From: an uncultured Candidatus Melainabacteria bacterium
Lineage (GTDB): Bacteria > Cyanobacteriota > Vampirovibrionia > Gastranaerophilales > Gastranaerophilaceae
Length of the DNA stretch: 64,000 nucleotides
Direction of reading: 5' to 3'
Assembly: GCA_934700335.1 (NCBI GenBank)
Contig: CAKUXM010000001.1
Coordinates: 203,769 to 267,768, forward strand
Of the stretch, positions 33,238 through 42,603 are shown one piece after another (positions within the stretch are counted from its first letter, which is position 1; the number at the start of each line of letters is the position of its first letter). The translations under genes were made by a program, and so were the position numbers. A model generated the notes under the pieces. It ran no database searches, had not been told where the DNA came from, and worked only from the letters and a program-made list of their open reading frames with translations.

Positions 33238-34602
33238 TTACATGAAACGCTTCATTTGTTCCATCATTTTGCCCATACCGAGCTTACCAAATTTGCCCAT
33301 CATACCTTGCATATTTGACATTCCCTTCATCATTTGACGCATTTGTTCAAACTGTTTTATGAATATGTTTATATCATGTAAAGGAATTCCTGAACCTGAT
33401 GCTATTCTTTTTTTGCGTGATGAATTTATTAATTGAGGGTTTGCTCTTTCTTCTGGGGTCATACTTGAAATAAAAACTTCAATTCTTTTCATTTGTTTTT
33501 CACCTTCGTGAGAAATTAAATCTCTGTCGTCTTTTTTTATGTTTAAACCTGGCAACATACCTAAAATATTACCCATTGAACCAAAAGCTTTCATTTGTTT
33601 TTGCATTTTTAAGAAATCATCAAATGTAAATTCAGCTTTTTTCATTTTCTTTTGAAGTTCTAGAGCCTCTTTTTCGTCAAACACTTCTTGAGCTTTTTCT
33701 ACAAGCGAAACTATATCACCCATACCAAGAATTCTTGTGGCAATTCTTTCTGGGTGAAAATCTTCTAATGCTGTCATTTTTTCGCCTGTACCAGTCAATT
33801 TAATTGGTTTACCTGTACAGTGAACAATACTTAATGCTGCACCACCTCTAGAGTCGCCGTCTAATTTTGTTAAAATCAAACCTGTTAAATTAAGTTGCGC
33901 ATCAAAGTTTTCTGCAACATTTACAGCTTCCTGACCTGTCATAGAATCGACAACTAACAACTTTTCTTGTGGATTAAAAATTCTATCAATCAATAACAAT
34001 TCAGCCATCATGTCTGTATCAATTTGCAAACGACCTGCTGTATCTAAAATCAATACATTGTAACCATTTTCTTTTGCATAATTCAAGGCTTTTTGTACAA
34101 TATTTTGAACATTTTTTTCTTCGTCAATCGTAAACACTTCAACTCCGATTTGTTGACCTAAAGTTTTTAATTGACTGATAGCAGCTGGACGATAAACGTC
34201 GCAAGCAACAAGTAAAGGATTTTTACCTTCTTTTTTAAGTTTTACAGCAAGTTTTGCAGAAGAAGTCGTTTTACCAGAACCCTGCAAACCTAGCAACATA
34301 ATCATTGAAGGGTGTCCTGCTAAATTAAGAGGTTTATTTTCTTTACCTAAAATTTCAACCAACTCGTCATGTACTATTTTAATAAGTTGTTCAGACGGAT
34401 TAACACCTTCTAAAACCTTTTCCCCTTCTGCTTTATCTTTAACAGCAGAGATAAAAGATTTTACTACTCTCAAGTTAACATCGGCTTCAAGTAAAGCTCT
34501 TCTGATTTCTCTCAAAGCTTCCTGCATATTGTCTTGAGTAAGTTCTTTTCCTCTTGCGTTAGAAATTATATTTTGTAGTTTTTCGCTTAAATTATCAAAC
34601 AT
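33238..34602 (-). CDS. ffh: Signal recognition particle protein Ffh
   Basis: The 454-residue GTPase binds signal peptides as they leave the ribosome and, with 4.5S RNA and FtsY, guides them to the membrane. N domain at 1-90, G domain with GLQGSGKTTSSAK near residue 107, DTAGR and TKLDGDSRGG, and a methionine-rich M domain at the end (MRQMMKGMSNMQGMMGKFGKLGMGKMM). Length normal. It starts the rplS-rbgA-rnhB run. Confidence 0.98.
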   Translation of the reverse strand: MFDNLSEKLQNIISNARGKELTQDNMQEALREIRRALLEADVNLRVVKSFISAVKDKAEGEKVLEGVNPSEQLIKIVHDELVEILGKENKPLNLAGHPSMIMLLGLQGSGKTTSSAKLAVKLKKEGKNPLLVACDVYRPAAISQLKTLGQQIGVEVFTIDEEKNVQNIVQKALNYAKENGYNVLILDTAGRLQIDTDMMAELLLIDRIFNPQEKLLVVDSMTGQEAVNVAENFDAQLNLTGLILTKLDGDSRGGAALSIVHCTGKPIKLTGTGEKMTALEDFHPERIATRILGMGDIVSLVEKAQEVFDEKEALELQKKMKKAEFTFDDFLKMQKQMKAFGSMGNILGMLPGLNIKKDDRDLISHEGEKQMKRIEVFISSMTPEERANPQLINSSRKKRIASGSGIPLHDINIFIKQFEQMRQMMKGMSNMQGMMGKFGKLGMGKMMEQMKRFM

Positions 34603-34715
34603 GTTTTTTCCTTTTTTAAAATGTTGTTAAAATCTTATCATAAAATAGTACGGCTTGGTATTGTTTTTTTAAAAAATTTAAGGTATCTTACTTTTAGAAA
34701 AATTTAGGAGAACAT

Positions 34716-35990
34716 ATGCAATTAGATATCGTAACAAATGAAATCGGATTAGTATTAGAAGAATTAATGAATTTTATTCAAAACGATGAAGAAGTTAAAC
34801 AAGATTTTAACGAATACGCAAGCACAATGGGAGGACTTAAACATAACACACTTATGGAGCTTGCTGTACCTTATATTTTTGAAAGAAATATTCCGGATAA
34901 AAATTGTTCTGTAATCGAATTATATCTTCAAAAACACGAAACTCTCCCTGATGAAGCCAGAAATCTATTAATCGCATTAAAAACTCCTATTTCATCAATC
35001 TTTGAAATCAAAAAAAATATCAAAAACGGTTTTGAACTATTGAATTTGGTAAACGAAAAAACTTATGATGCGATTTACCCTTTCAAAATGACAAACCTTA
35101 GAGGTTTAGGAGTTGGGCAATTCTTGGTTGCAAGATTATTTAACTTTGAAGATGCAACATATATTATTGATATTTCAGGTGCACTACCTTCAACCAAAAA
35201 ATCTGATGCAATGAGATTTGCGGTAGCTAAAATTATTCAAGAACCACATCTTGTATATATGGACAACCCTGTTAAAGAAAAAGAAATCCAAGAAAATGTA
35301 AAAATGATGAATCAAAAATTTGTTGAAGCTTTTGGTTCAAATATGATTTTTACGACAAGCAATCATTCTGATGAAATAATTTCAATGTTTAACGAATATG
35401 CTGAAAATGGCACACTTGTTGACCTTGAAGGTAAAATTGAAGAACCTAAAGAATACAAATATTTTGAAGTAAAAGATTACAATACTAATTATAATAATTT
35501 CATAGAAAACTCTGTAACAGGTTATTATAATAAACAACAAATTTATGATATCGCAGTAACTTTCCAACCAGAAGAAGGTCTTTATATTGTGCCTTTCTAC
35601 AAAAGTTTAGAAAGAATTTTAACTTCTGATAAACCTGAAGAAATCGAAAATTACGACAAATGTGTAAAATATTTTTTAGAAGCTCCTACAATTTCTGCAA
35701 AAATTTTGACAGATATAAATAACAAATATCCAAGATTTACAGAAATAGCAAATAAAGTTTTGAACGAAAACTCAACATTTGAAGAACTTTTGAAAAAATA
35801 TAAAGATACAGAACATAAAGTATTTTCACACACAACAATTTTGTATAACTCAAACGTTTTTTCATCAACCCTAACAGATATCGTTGATACAAAGAAAAAA
35901 GAAGGCATAGACTACTCTAACGTAAAAAGAAACGACCCTTGTCCTTGCGGTAGTGGTAAAAAATACAAAAACTGCTGTTTGAATAAATAA
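34716..35990 (+). CDS. SEC-C motif protein of unknown function
   Basis: The 424-residue soluble protein ends with a SEC-C zinc motif, RNDPCPCGSGKKYKNCC, also found at the end of SecA. The body is helical and acidic with no recognised enzyme motif. In other proteins this motif marks ribosome- or chaperone-linked roles, but that is only inference here. AGGAG ribosome site; monocistronic and divergent from ffh. Confidence 0.8.
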   Translation: MQLDIVTNEIGLVLEELMNFIQNDEEVKQDFNEYASTMGGLKHNTLMELAVPYIFERNIPDKNCSVIELYLQKHETLPDEARNLLIALKTPISSIFEIKKNIKNGFELLNLVNEKTYDAIYPFKMTNLRGLGVGQFLVARLFNFEDATYIIDISGALPSTKKSDAMRFAVAKIIQEPHLVYMDNPVKEKEIQENVKMMNQKFVEAFGSNMIFTTSNHSDEIISMFNEYAENGTLVDLEGKIEEPKEYKYFEVKDYNTNYNNFIENSVTGYYNKQQIYDIAVTFQPEEGLYIVPFYKSLERILTSDKPEEIENYDKCVKYFLEAPTISAKILTDINNKYPRFTEIANKVLNENSTFEELLKKYKDTEHKVFSHTTILYNSNVFSSTLTDIVDTKKKEGIDYSNVKRNDPCPCGSGKKYKNCCLNK

Positions 35991-35998
35991 GAATTTAT

Positions 35999-36136
35999 TT
36001 ATTTATCTATAATATCTTTGGCTTTATCAACTTCACCCATGTTGATATAACACACCCCTGCAAACATTTTGAAAGGGAATTTTAGAATGGCTATTATTAT
36101 TTTTAATAAAATTTTTAGTATACTTTTGACTAGCAT
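35999..36136 (-). CDS. Small hydrophobic protein
   Basis: Start chosen at ATG 36136, after an AAGGGT ribosome-like site, giving 45 residues (MLVKSILKILLKIIIAI...). It has one amphipathic or membrane helix and a short charged tail (GEVDKAKDIIDK). A longer frame upstream would cross the mirrored control region. Divergent from the MazE-like gene. Confidence 0.45.
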   Translation of the reverse strand: MLVKSILKILLKIIIAILKFPFKMFAGVCYINMGEVDKAKDIIDK

Positions 36137-36232
36137 AATATTACCCTTACATAATTTATACATTGTTAATGTATAACAAACATAATCAATTAACCATAAT
36201 ATTGTTAAGGACAATGTAAGGGTTATATTATG
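36134..36232. promoter_or_regulatory. Mirrored leader region between two divergent small genes
   Basis: Nineteen bases at 36134-36152 and 36214-36232 are inverted copies with one mismatch, each covering a start codon and its AAGGG site. Between them lies a perfect palindrome, TATACAT-N5-ATGTATA (36157-36175). Both features suit a shared operator bound by a dimeric regulator, for which the AbrB-like product to the right is a candidate. Confidence 0.5.
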
Positions 36233-36385
36233 GAAAGAAAATTATTTAGAAGCGGTAACGGTTGGGCATTATTTATGCCTCAAACAATTTTGCAACTCTT
36301 AAAAGTTAACCCCGAAACGGATAAAGTTGAATGTATCATGGAAAATGACGTTCTTAAAATTAAAAAAGCTCCAAAAGAAGATTAA
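36230..36385 (+). CDS. MazE/AbrB-like DNA-binding domain protein
   Basis: This short 51-codon gene starts at ATG 36230 after AAGGG. The product reads as a swapped-hairpin AbrB fold: ERKLFRSGNGWALFMPQT, then LLKVNPETDKVE and a final VLKIKKAPKED, as in MazE antitoxins (kwGnS..irIP..). No toxin gene follows; the next gene is the GH13-like protein. It may be an orphan antitoxin or a small repressor. Confidence 0.75.
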   Translation: MERKLFRSGNGWALFMPQTILQLLKVNPETDKVECIMENDVLKIKKAPKED

Positions 36386-36447
36386 ACAAATGTAACGAAA
36401 AATTTTTGTTGATAGCAAAATATATTTTTACGTTTTTTAAACCATGC

Positions 36448-37923
36448 GTGAAAGTTTCTGCAATCCAAAATTACTATACGCCTTTAGTGGCTAAAAAATC
36501 CTTTGACAAAAATATGTCAAATCCTATTCTGATGTCTAAAAACGTTCAAGCATCAGCAATGGAACTTTCATCAAATTACAACAAACCATTAATCAATTTC
36601 AAAGGATATTACGGAGATAAACAGCCGGCTAAAAAGCTATTTTGGATACTAAAAGGAAACAATCACGTCTACGAGGATAACGAAACTCACAGAACTTTAT
36701 ACAGAAACGGCAATACAGGTTGGAAGAAATGGGTTGCAGAAAAACCTGAAAACCTTTTAAAACGCACACCACTAGATGCAATTCAATCAATTTGTACGCT
36801 TACTAAAAAACAACATCATTACCCAGAAATTCCAGATTATATTCCAACTCCAAACTATGGTGATAAATGGGGCAGAAGAGCGAATTATATTGAAATAAAT
36901 CCTCGTACAGTAGCTTTAACAGAAGGTTCTAAAAAAAGTGAAGGTCTGCTTAATGTAATGAAGCTTTTACCAGCAATTCCACCTTCACCAAAAAGTTTTG
37001 CAAATTGCATAATACTTTCACAACTTTACCCTGCAATGTACAAAGAAAACGACGGACACTTAGGTCGTTCATCACTGTATACAGTAGATTTACACTCAGG
37101 CATTTCTAAAAACCTAACCTCAGACAAATTATGCAGAAATGGTCAAAAAATGGGCGATGATGAACAAGTTAAAGCTTTCAACGATATGGCTCATTTAAGA
37201 GGTTTGAAAACAGGTATCAGAATGCCTTTATCATCAGGTCAAATGACTGTCAAAGGTGAACCTTTCAATTGGCACAAACACCAAGACGCATTTATCAGTG
37301 CTTGTTGTTGGGCTGTAGATTTAGGTTTTGATGCAATCTTCTTTGATAGTGCAAAGCACGTTGGCAACTGGGATATGGGCAATTATTGCGGAAGTGGCGA
37401 AGTTCCAAATTTCGGTCAAATGCAATATATCACAGAAGAAATAAGAAGCAGAACAGGCAGAAACGATATCGCATTTATCGGTGAAAAATGCGACGACAAT
37501 TCTCGTAATAATCAAATGGGATTAAGCGCCGGAAATGACTGGAGCAGAGCCGACAACTTTAACAGCGTTCTACACGAATATGACAAACAACGTTGGAACG
37601 ACGAATACGCAGCAGGTCCAGTAATTTCTGATGACAATGACAACGGCTCAATGTCTTTAGAACAAAGATTAAACAGAATTAAAAATTCTTTCAATGGCTA
37701 TCGTGAAGCAGGTTGGAGACTCCCAACATTTATGCAAATGCACGATATTTTCCCAACTTCACCTTATGCTAAAAATACCCATGAATTAATGGAATGCGGT
37801 GAAAATAAATCAACATACGGTGATGTAGCAAGTCATTACAACAATATCTTTGATACATCAGACCACGCTGATTGGTACAGAAATCAAGTCAACAAAGAAT
37901 TTTTACACATAATGTATAGATAA
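36448..37923 (+). CDS. Tagged glycoside hydrolase family 13-like protein
   Basis: Start chosen at GTG 36448, which gives MKVSAIQ as in other tagged proteins; INFKG follows at residues 49-53. Upstream TTG codons would add unrelated hydrophobic residues. The 491-residue body resembles an alpha-amylase barrel: GFDAIFFDSAKH (nucleophile-like Asp300, then Lys and His304), FIGEKCDD (Glu346 in the acid/base place) and QMHD (His432, Asp433). The arginine that normally precedes the nucleophile by two residues is Phe. Catalysis on alpha-glucans is therefore uncertain. No Sec signal. No clear ribosome site precedes the start. Confidence 0.65.
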   Translation: MKVSAIQNYYTPLVAKKSFDKNMSNPILMSKNVQASAMELSSNYNKPLINFKGYYGDKQPAKKLFWILKGNNHVYEDNETHRTLYRNGNTGWKKWVAEKPENLLKRTPLDAIQSICTLTKKQHHYPEIPDYIPTPNYGDKWGRRANYIEINPRTVALTEGSKKSEGLLNVMKLLPAIPPSPKSFANCIILSQLYPAMYKENDGHLGRSSLYTVDLHSGISKNLTSDKLCRNGQKMGDDEQVKAFNDMAHLRGLKTGIRMPLSSGQMTVKGEPFNWHKHQDAFISACCWAVDLGFDAIFFDSAKHVGNWDMGNYCGSGEVPNFGQMQYITEEIRSRTGRNDIAFIGEKCDDNSRNNQMGLSAGNDWSRADNFNSVLHEYDKQRWNDEYAAGPVISDDNDNGSMSLEQRLNRIKNSFNGYREAGWRLPTFMQMHDIFPTSPYAKNTHELMECGENKSTYGDVASHYNNIFDTSDHADWYRNQVNKEFLHIMYR

Positions 37924-37963
37924 AAAAAGAGGGCGAATTTCAAAGAAATTCGCCCTCTTTTTT
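37922..37963. terminator. Bidirectional terminator
   Basis: A 16-bp stem (AAAGAGGGCGAATTTC, loop AAA) flanked by A and T runs lies between the convergent GH13-like and acyl-CoA synthetase genes. Confidence 0.85.
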
Positions 37964-37973
37964 GTCTTCAAAA

Positions 37974-39947
37974 CTATTTATTTTTATCAGTAAACATTTT
38001 TGAAATAATGTCTTTATATTTATCAAAAACATTATTACGTTTAATTTTTGCAGTATTATTCATCAATCCATTATCAACAGTAAATCCATCTTTCAAGACC
38101 TCAAAATGTTTAATAGCCTCAAATGATTTTAAATTAGGTTTATTTTTAATATATTTATTCAATTCATGTTTAATCAAATCTCTCAAATTTGGATTATTAA
38201 TAGTCAAATTCTTACCAGATTTAATGTTTTTAGCGGCAAGCTCACATTTTTCAAGAGCTTCTTGAGAAGGTACAACCAAAGCACCAATACTGTTTTCGTC
38301 TTGACCAACTAAAACGATTTGGTCGATATATGGGCTACCTAAGCAAGCTTCTTCAATTGGCACAGGTTCTACATTTTCACCATTTGAAAGTACAATTGTT
38401 TCTTTCATTCTACCAACAAGAACAAGGTTGTTATCGCCTGTTAACCAACCTAAGTCGCCTGTGTTAAACCAGCCGTCTTCATCTATAACCTTTTTAGTAG
38501 CTTCTTCGTCTTTGTAGTAACCTGCCATAACTTGTGGACCTTTTACCAATACAAGACCTTTATTGAAAATACCTAAAGGTTCAAAAGTTTTAGGGTCAAC
38601 AATTTTCATATCAGTAGCTAAAATAGGTTTACCAGCAGAACCAAGATAGTTCTTGTCATTAACTCCTCTTAAAGTAAGTACTGGAGAAGTTTCTGTCAAA
38701 CCATAACCTACACGAAGGTTTACACCGATTGCATCATAGAACAATTCGTCCTTCATAGTGATAGCACCACCACCAGAAATTGTAGCTCTAAAGTTCAAAC
38801 CAGCTGCATCTTTAAGTTTTTTATAAACAGTTTTTGTAAATAAAATATGCAAAGGTTTGATAAATGAACGAGCAATTTTATGGTAAAGTCTGCTACGTTT
38901 TTTGTAGCGAGTTTTTTTATTTGTAAGTCTTCTTTCTGCATACATTTTGTGAATTTTGTAAGCAATACTCAATCTCACTGCAAAATCAAAAATGTAATAA
39001 CCTAATTTAGAATTTTGTTTTAATTTTTGATAAACACCAAGTCTGATTGCTTCCCAAATACGAGGAACAGACATAAATGTATCGATTGGATATTTAACTA
39101 AATCATCTTTAAGTTTTGGAATAGTTGTGAAATGAAGATGACAACCACACAAATAATAATACATTTGAGCAGTTCTTTCGTACGCATGCCAGATTGGTAA
39201 AATTTGAAGTGTATTTTCACCAGCCTTTGATTGAAAACCTTCTTCAACAGAAGGGAATTGAGAAAGTACGTTTTTATGAGTTAATAAAACGCCTTTTGGA
39301 TTACCTGTTGTACCTGATGAATAAAGGATTGTAGAATAGTCAGAATATGACATTTCTGGTTCATAGAATTGATGATTTTTGCCCATTTCACGAACTTCAT
39401 CATAAGTATAAACAGGACAATTCAAACCACTTCTGTCAAAATCTTCATCTGCAAACATAACCATAACGAATTTAAGATTACATTGTGATAAGAAACCTTT
39501 TGCTTTGTTAAATAGAGTTTTGTCTCTCAAAATAACTGCACAACTATCAGAATGGTGAGTGATAAATTCTAATTCTTCAACAGGAGCATTAGAACCTCTA
39601 AGTACGCAAACAGCTCCACATCTCATTACGGCTTGGTCGCAAACAACAAATCTACCTGTATTTTCTGTAAAAATAGAAACGTGATTACCCTTTTCAATAC
39701 CTAAACTTTGCAATCCAGATGCTAAATTTGAGATATGGTCTTCAAGTTCACCATAAGTCATTTCAATTTTTGAATGAGTATCTGTAATTGCCATTAAATC
39801 TTTGTGTGGCGCAATTCTTGCTTTGAAATAATTTGAAACTGTTTGATATTCATCAACAAGTTTATCAATCATTTCTGTTTCTTTGATAATATCTTGCGCT
39901 CTTTTTTCACGTTTATCTTCTAATTCCAATAAATTGTATATATCCAT
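37974..39947 (-). CDS. Long-chain acyl-CoA / acyl-ACP synthetase
   Basis: The 657-residue enzyme activates fatty acids with ATP through an acyl-adenylate. Signature motifs: YSSGTTGNPKGVLLTH, YGLTETSPVLT, and DGWFNTGDLGWL. In cyanobacteria the single homologue (Aas) makes acyl-ACP and recycles fatty acids; whether CoA or ACP is the partner cannot be told here. Length is in the FadD15/Aas range. Monocistronic. Confidence 0.93.
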   Translation of the reverse strand: MDIYNLLELEDKREKRAQDIIKETEMIDKLVDEYQTVSNYFKARIAPHKDLMAITDTHSKIEMTYGELEDHISNLASGLQSLGIEKGNHVSIFTENTGRFVVCDQAVMRCGAVCVLRGSNAPVEELEFITHHSDSCAVILRDKTLFNKAKGFLSQCNLKFVMVMFADEDFDRSGLNCPVYTYDEVREMGKNHQFYEPEMSYSDYSTILYSSGTTGNPKGVLLTHKNVLSQFPSVEEGFQSKAGENTLQILPIWHAYERTAQMYYYLCGCHLHFTTIPKLKDDLVKYPIDTFMSVPRIWEAIRLGVYQKLKQNSKLGYYIFDFAVRLSIAYKIHKMYAERRLTNKKTRYKKRSRLYHKIARSFIKPLHILFTKTVYKKLKDAAGLNFRATISGGGAITMKDELFYDAIGVNLRVGYGLTETSPVLTLRGVNDKNYLGSAGKPILATDMKIVDPKTFEPLGIFNKGLVLVKGPQVMAGYYKDEEATKKVIDEDGWFNTGDLGWLTGDNNLVLVGRMKETIVLSNGENVEPVPIEEACLGSPYIDQIVLVGQDENSIGALVVPSQEALEKCELAAKNIKSGKNLTINNPNLRDLIKHELNKYIKNKPNLKSFEAIKHFEVLKDGFTVDNGLMNNTAKIKRNNVFDKYKDIISKMFTDKNK

Positions 39948-40071
39948 GCTTCCCTCTAAATCTTTATTTTCATTATAACATTAGGATAAATTAATTCTAT
40001 CTAGTATTTAATACTAAGTCAAGCAATCTTAAAAATACTTAAACATAGATATCAAATTTAGATTAAAGGTG

Positions 40072-40077
40072 TATAAT
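40072..40077 (+). promoter_or_regulatory. -10 box of the DUF1836 gene, leaderless
   Basis: A perfect TATAAT is followed by AAATGT and the ATG at 40084, the same six-base spacing as rsmI and ung. No ribosome site. Confidence 0.55.
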
Positions 40078-40083
40078 AAATGT

Positions 40084-40626
40084 ATGAAAAAGAATCAGTT
40101 GTTTATCGAAACAGAATATGCAAGAGAACTTGGGGAATACAAAATCCCAAGATACAATGAGTTGCCTGATTTTGATTTATATATGGAACAATTGATTGAA
40201 ATTTTGGATAAATATTTGAATATCTTCCGCATTCCTGGGGAAGAAAAGATGATAACTGCAACTATGGTTAACAATTACGTTAAACAAAAAGTTATTCCAC
40301 CTCCAAAAAATAAAAAATATTCAAAAAGCCAATTATTATATTTAATAGTTATCGGAATACTTAAACAAGTTTGGAGTATTTCTGAAACTGCACAAGTTTT
40401 AAAACTATATAGCGAACAATATTCTGAAGAAATTGCATACAACTATATGTGCACAGAATTGGAATCTGCATTACAAGCTACTTTCATCACAAGGAACTTT
40501 TCTGCAGAGAGTTGCGCTACAAAAATTACCCCATTATCAGAGGCTGTACGTTCTGCATTGATGGCTTTTACCAATAGAATTTATTCTAAAAAAGTGCTAC
40601 ATCATTTAGGAACATTTAACAATTAA
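40084..40626 (+). CDS. DUF1836 family protein
   Basis: Start chosen at ATG 40084 (MKKNQLFIETEY); the upstream GTG at 40069 would overlap the -10 box. The 180-residue product has the DUF1836 pattern: RYNELPDFDLYMEQLIEIL, EEKMITATMVNNYVKQKVIPPP and KKYSKSQLLYLIVIGILKQVWSISE. These proteins have a winged or MerR-like helix-turn-helix and are likely DNA-binding regulators. It stands just before the DUF4914/citrate operon and could regulate it. Confidence 0.88.
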   Translation: MKKNQLFIETEYARELGEYKIPRYNELPDFDLYMEQLIEILDKYLNIFRIPGEEKMITATMVNNYVKQKVIPPPKNKKYSKSQLLYLIVIGILKQVWSISETAQVLKLYSEQYSEEIAYNYMCTELESALQATFITRNFSAESCATKITPLSEAVRSALMAFTNRIYSKKVLHHLGTFNN

Positions 40627-40698
40627 TGTAAAAACTTTTACAAACAGCTGAAAATATTGTATTATTAAAAAAGCATAGGAAGAATTAGGGGAATGTTA

Positions 40699-42588
40699 AT
40701 GGATAAACTTTGGGAAAACTGGTTAATTTCTGATGACGTAAGAGACACTATTGATAACTGTCAAAGCGTTATTGTACCAAATTCAAGAGAAGAATTATTT
40801 GATTTAGCAATCGGAAATAAAGATAATAAAATATTTCACGTTACATATTACATTGAGGGTAGAGGCGACGTTGAAGAAGCCAATGTAGTAAAATGCAGAA
40901 ATGGATTGTGCATAAATTATACAGAATCCTATATGCGACGTAGAGATCCTAACTGCATGGTAGTTAACAACATTGAAAAAACAGATAAAGTTAAATATAC
41001 AGATAGATTTCATACAGAATTTGACGGAGTTAGAAAAGAAACTCTAAACTGGTTAAAACAACAAGAATTGATTGTTTTACCATTTATGGCAGGGGGTAAA
41101 GATTATGGTTACGAAGCACTTTTAGTTGCTCCTAAAAACTCTGCATTCTTTGCTGCAAGCGTTTATGATATGCAAGAAGTTATTCCGATTGAAGAATTAG
41201 ATTATAAATTCAAACCAAAAGCTATTATCTACGTTGCACCACCATTCAGACATACACATTTTGACGGGAAACAAGTTGTAGTACACAATAATCAAGACGG
41301 GGTACACGAAGTATTTTCATACAACTTATATCCGGGTCCGAGTGCAAAAAAAGGTGTTTACGGTATTCTTTTAGCATTAGGATTAGAAGAAGAATTCGTA
41401 ACAATGCACGCATCTACAGTTGATGTTGTTACACCTTATGATAACGATACAACAATTTTACACGAAGGGGCATCTGGTAGCGGTAAGAGTGAAATGCTTG
41501 AATATGTTCATCGTGAAGAAGACGGTCGTTTAATTTTAGGTGAAAACATTATAACTGGCGAACAGAGATATTTAGAATTAGGGCATTCATGTAAACTTCA
41601 CCCTATCACTGATGATATGGCTTTATCAAATCCAGAATTCCAAAAAAATGGTAAATTAGCCGTAACTGATGCTGAAAATGCGTGGTTTATCAGAATTGAC
41701 CATATTACAAACTATGGTACAGACCCTCATTTAGAAAAAATAACTATTCATCCGGAAAAGCCTTTGTTATTCTTTAATATTCAAGGACACCCAGATGCAA
41801 CATGTTTAATTTGGGAACATATCCAAGACGATGATGGAAAACCATGTTCAAACCCAAGAATTATTATTCCTAGAGAATTAAACGAGGATATTCAGGACGG
41901 ACCTGTAGATATTGATTACAGAAGCTTTGGATTGAGAACTCCACCTTGCACTAAAGAAAATCCTTCTTATGGTATCTTTGGTATGATGCATGTTTTACCA
42001 CCAGCATTAGCTTGGTTATGGAGATTGGTTGCACCAAGAGGTTTCAATAATCCAAGTATTGATTCATCAGCTGATGAAAACCAGTTTGATATAAAAAGTG
42101 AAGGCGTAGGTTCATTTTGGCCTTTTGCGACAGGCAAAAGAGTTGATTTTGCAAACATTTTGTTAGAACAATTTATGCAAACAACTAAAACAAAAAATAT
42201 TTTAATTCCTAACCAGCATATTGGTTGTTGGAAGGTTGGATTTATGGCACAATGGGTAATCAGAGAATACCTTGCAAGAAGAGGACAAGCTTCTATGAAG
42301 AAAATTAATCTTCACCCTGCAAGACACCCATTAGCAGGTTACATTCCAGAGCAAATTCACGTTGAAGGTGTTGCTATTTCTAAGAAATTCCTAGATGTAA
42401 CAGTTCAACCAGAAATCGGCTTAGAGGGTTATGATGACGGAGCTAAACAATTAGAAGATTTCTTTAAAAGAGAAACTCAATTGTATTTACAAAGCTCACT
42501 TCACCCACTAGGTAAAGCAATCATCACTTGCTGTTTAGATAACGGCACTCTTGATGATTACGAAAAAATTATTCCTGGAACATATTAA
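40699..42588 (+). CDS. DUF4914 protein with PEPCK/HPrK-like P-loop
   Basis: Start chosen at ATG 40699, seven bases after AGGGG; an earlier ATG is only one base from that site. The 629-residue protein looks like DUF4914, whose fold is related to PEP carboxykinase. The P-loop is GASGSGKSE at about 257-265, close to HPr kinase (GxSGxGKSE). Other blocks: YNLYPGPSAKKGVYG, FFNIQGHPDATC, GFNNPSIDSSADENQ and SEGVGSFWPFATGKRVD. It lies 15 bases before a citrate synthase-family gene in the same operon, so a link to oxaloacetate or 2-oxoglutarate supply is tempting. Confidence 0.78.
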   Translation: MDKLWENWLISDDVRDTIDNCQSVIVPNSREELFDLAIGNKDNKIFHVTYYIEGRGDVEEANVVKCRNGLCINYTESYMRRRDPNCMVVNNIEKTDKVKYTDRFHTEFDGVRKETLNWLKQQELIVLPFMAGGKDYGYEALLVAPKNSAFFAASVYDMQEVIPIEELDYKFKPKAIIYVAPPFRHTHFDGKQVVVHNNQDGVHEVFSYNLYPGPSAKKGVYGILLALGLEEEFVTMHASTVDVVTPYDNDTTILHEGASGSGKSEMLEYVHREEDGRLILGENIITGEQRYLELGHSCKLHPITDDMALSNPEFQKNGKLAVTDAENAWFIRIDHITNYGTDPHLEKITIHPEKPLLFFNIQGHPDATCLIWEHIQDDDGKPCSNPRIIIPRELNEDIQDGPVDIDYRSFGLRTPPCTKENPSYGIFGMMHVLPPALAWLWRLVAPRGFNNPSIDSSADENQFDIKSEGVGSFWPFATGKRVDFANILLEQFMQTTKTKNILIPNQHIGCWKVGFMAQWVIREYLARRGQASMKKINLHPARHPLAGYIPEQIHVEGVAISKKFLDVTVQPEIGLEGYDDGAKQLEDFFKRETQLYLQSSLHPLGKAIITCCLDNGTLDDYEKIIPGTY

Positions 42589-42603
42589 TAAAGAGAGCTT
42601 ATA

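Noticed and set aside
36230..36385. Complete toxin-antitoxin module
   Set aside because: The MazE-like protein has no toxin beside it; the following gene is a large GH13-like protein.
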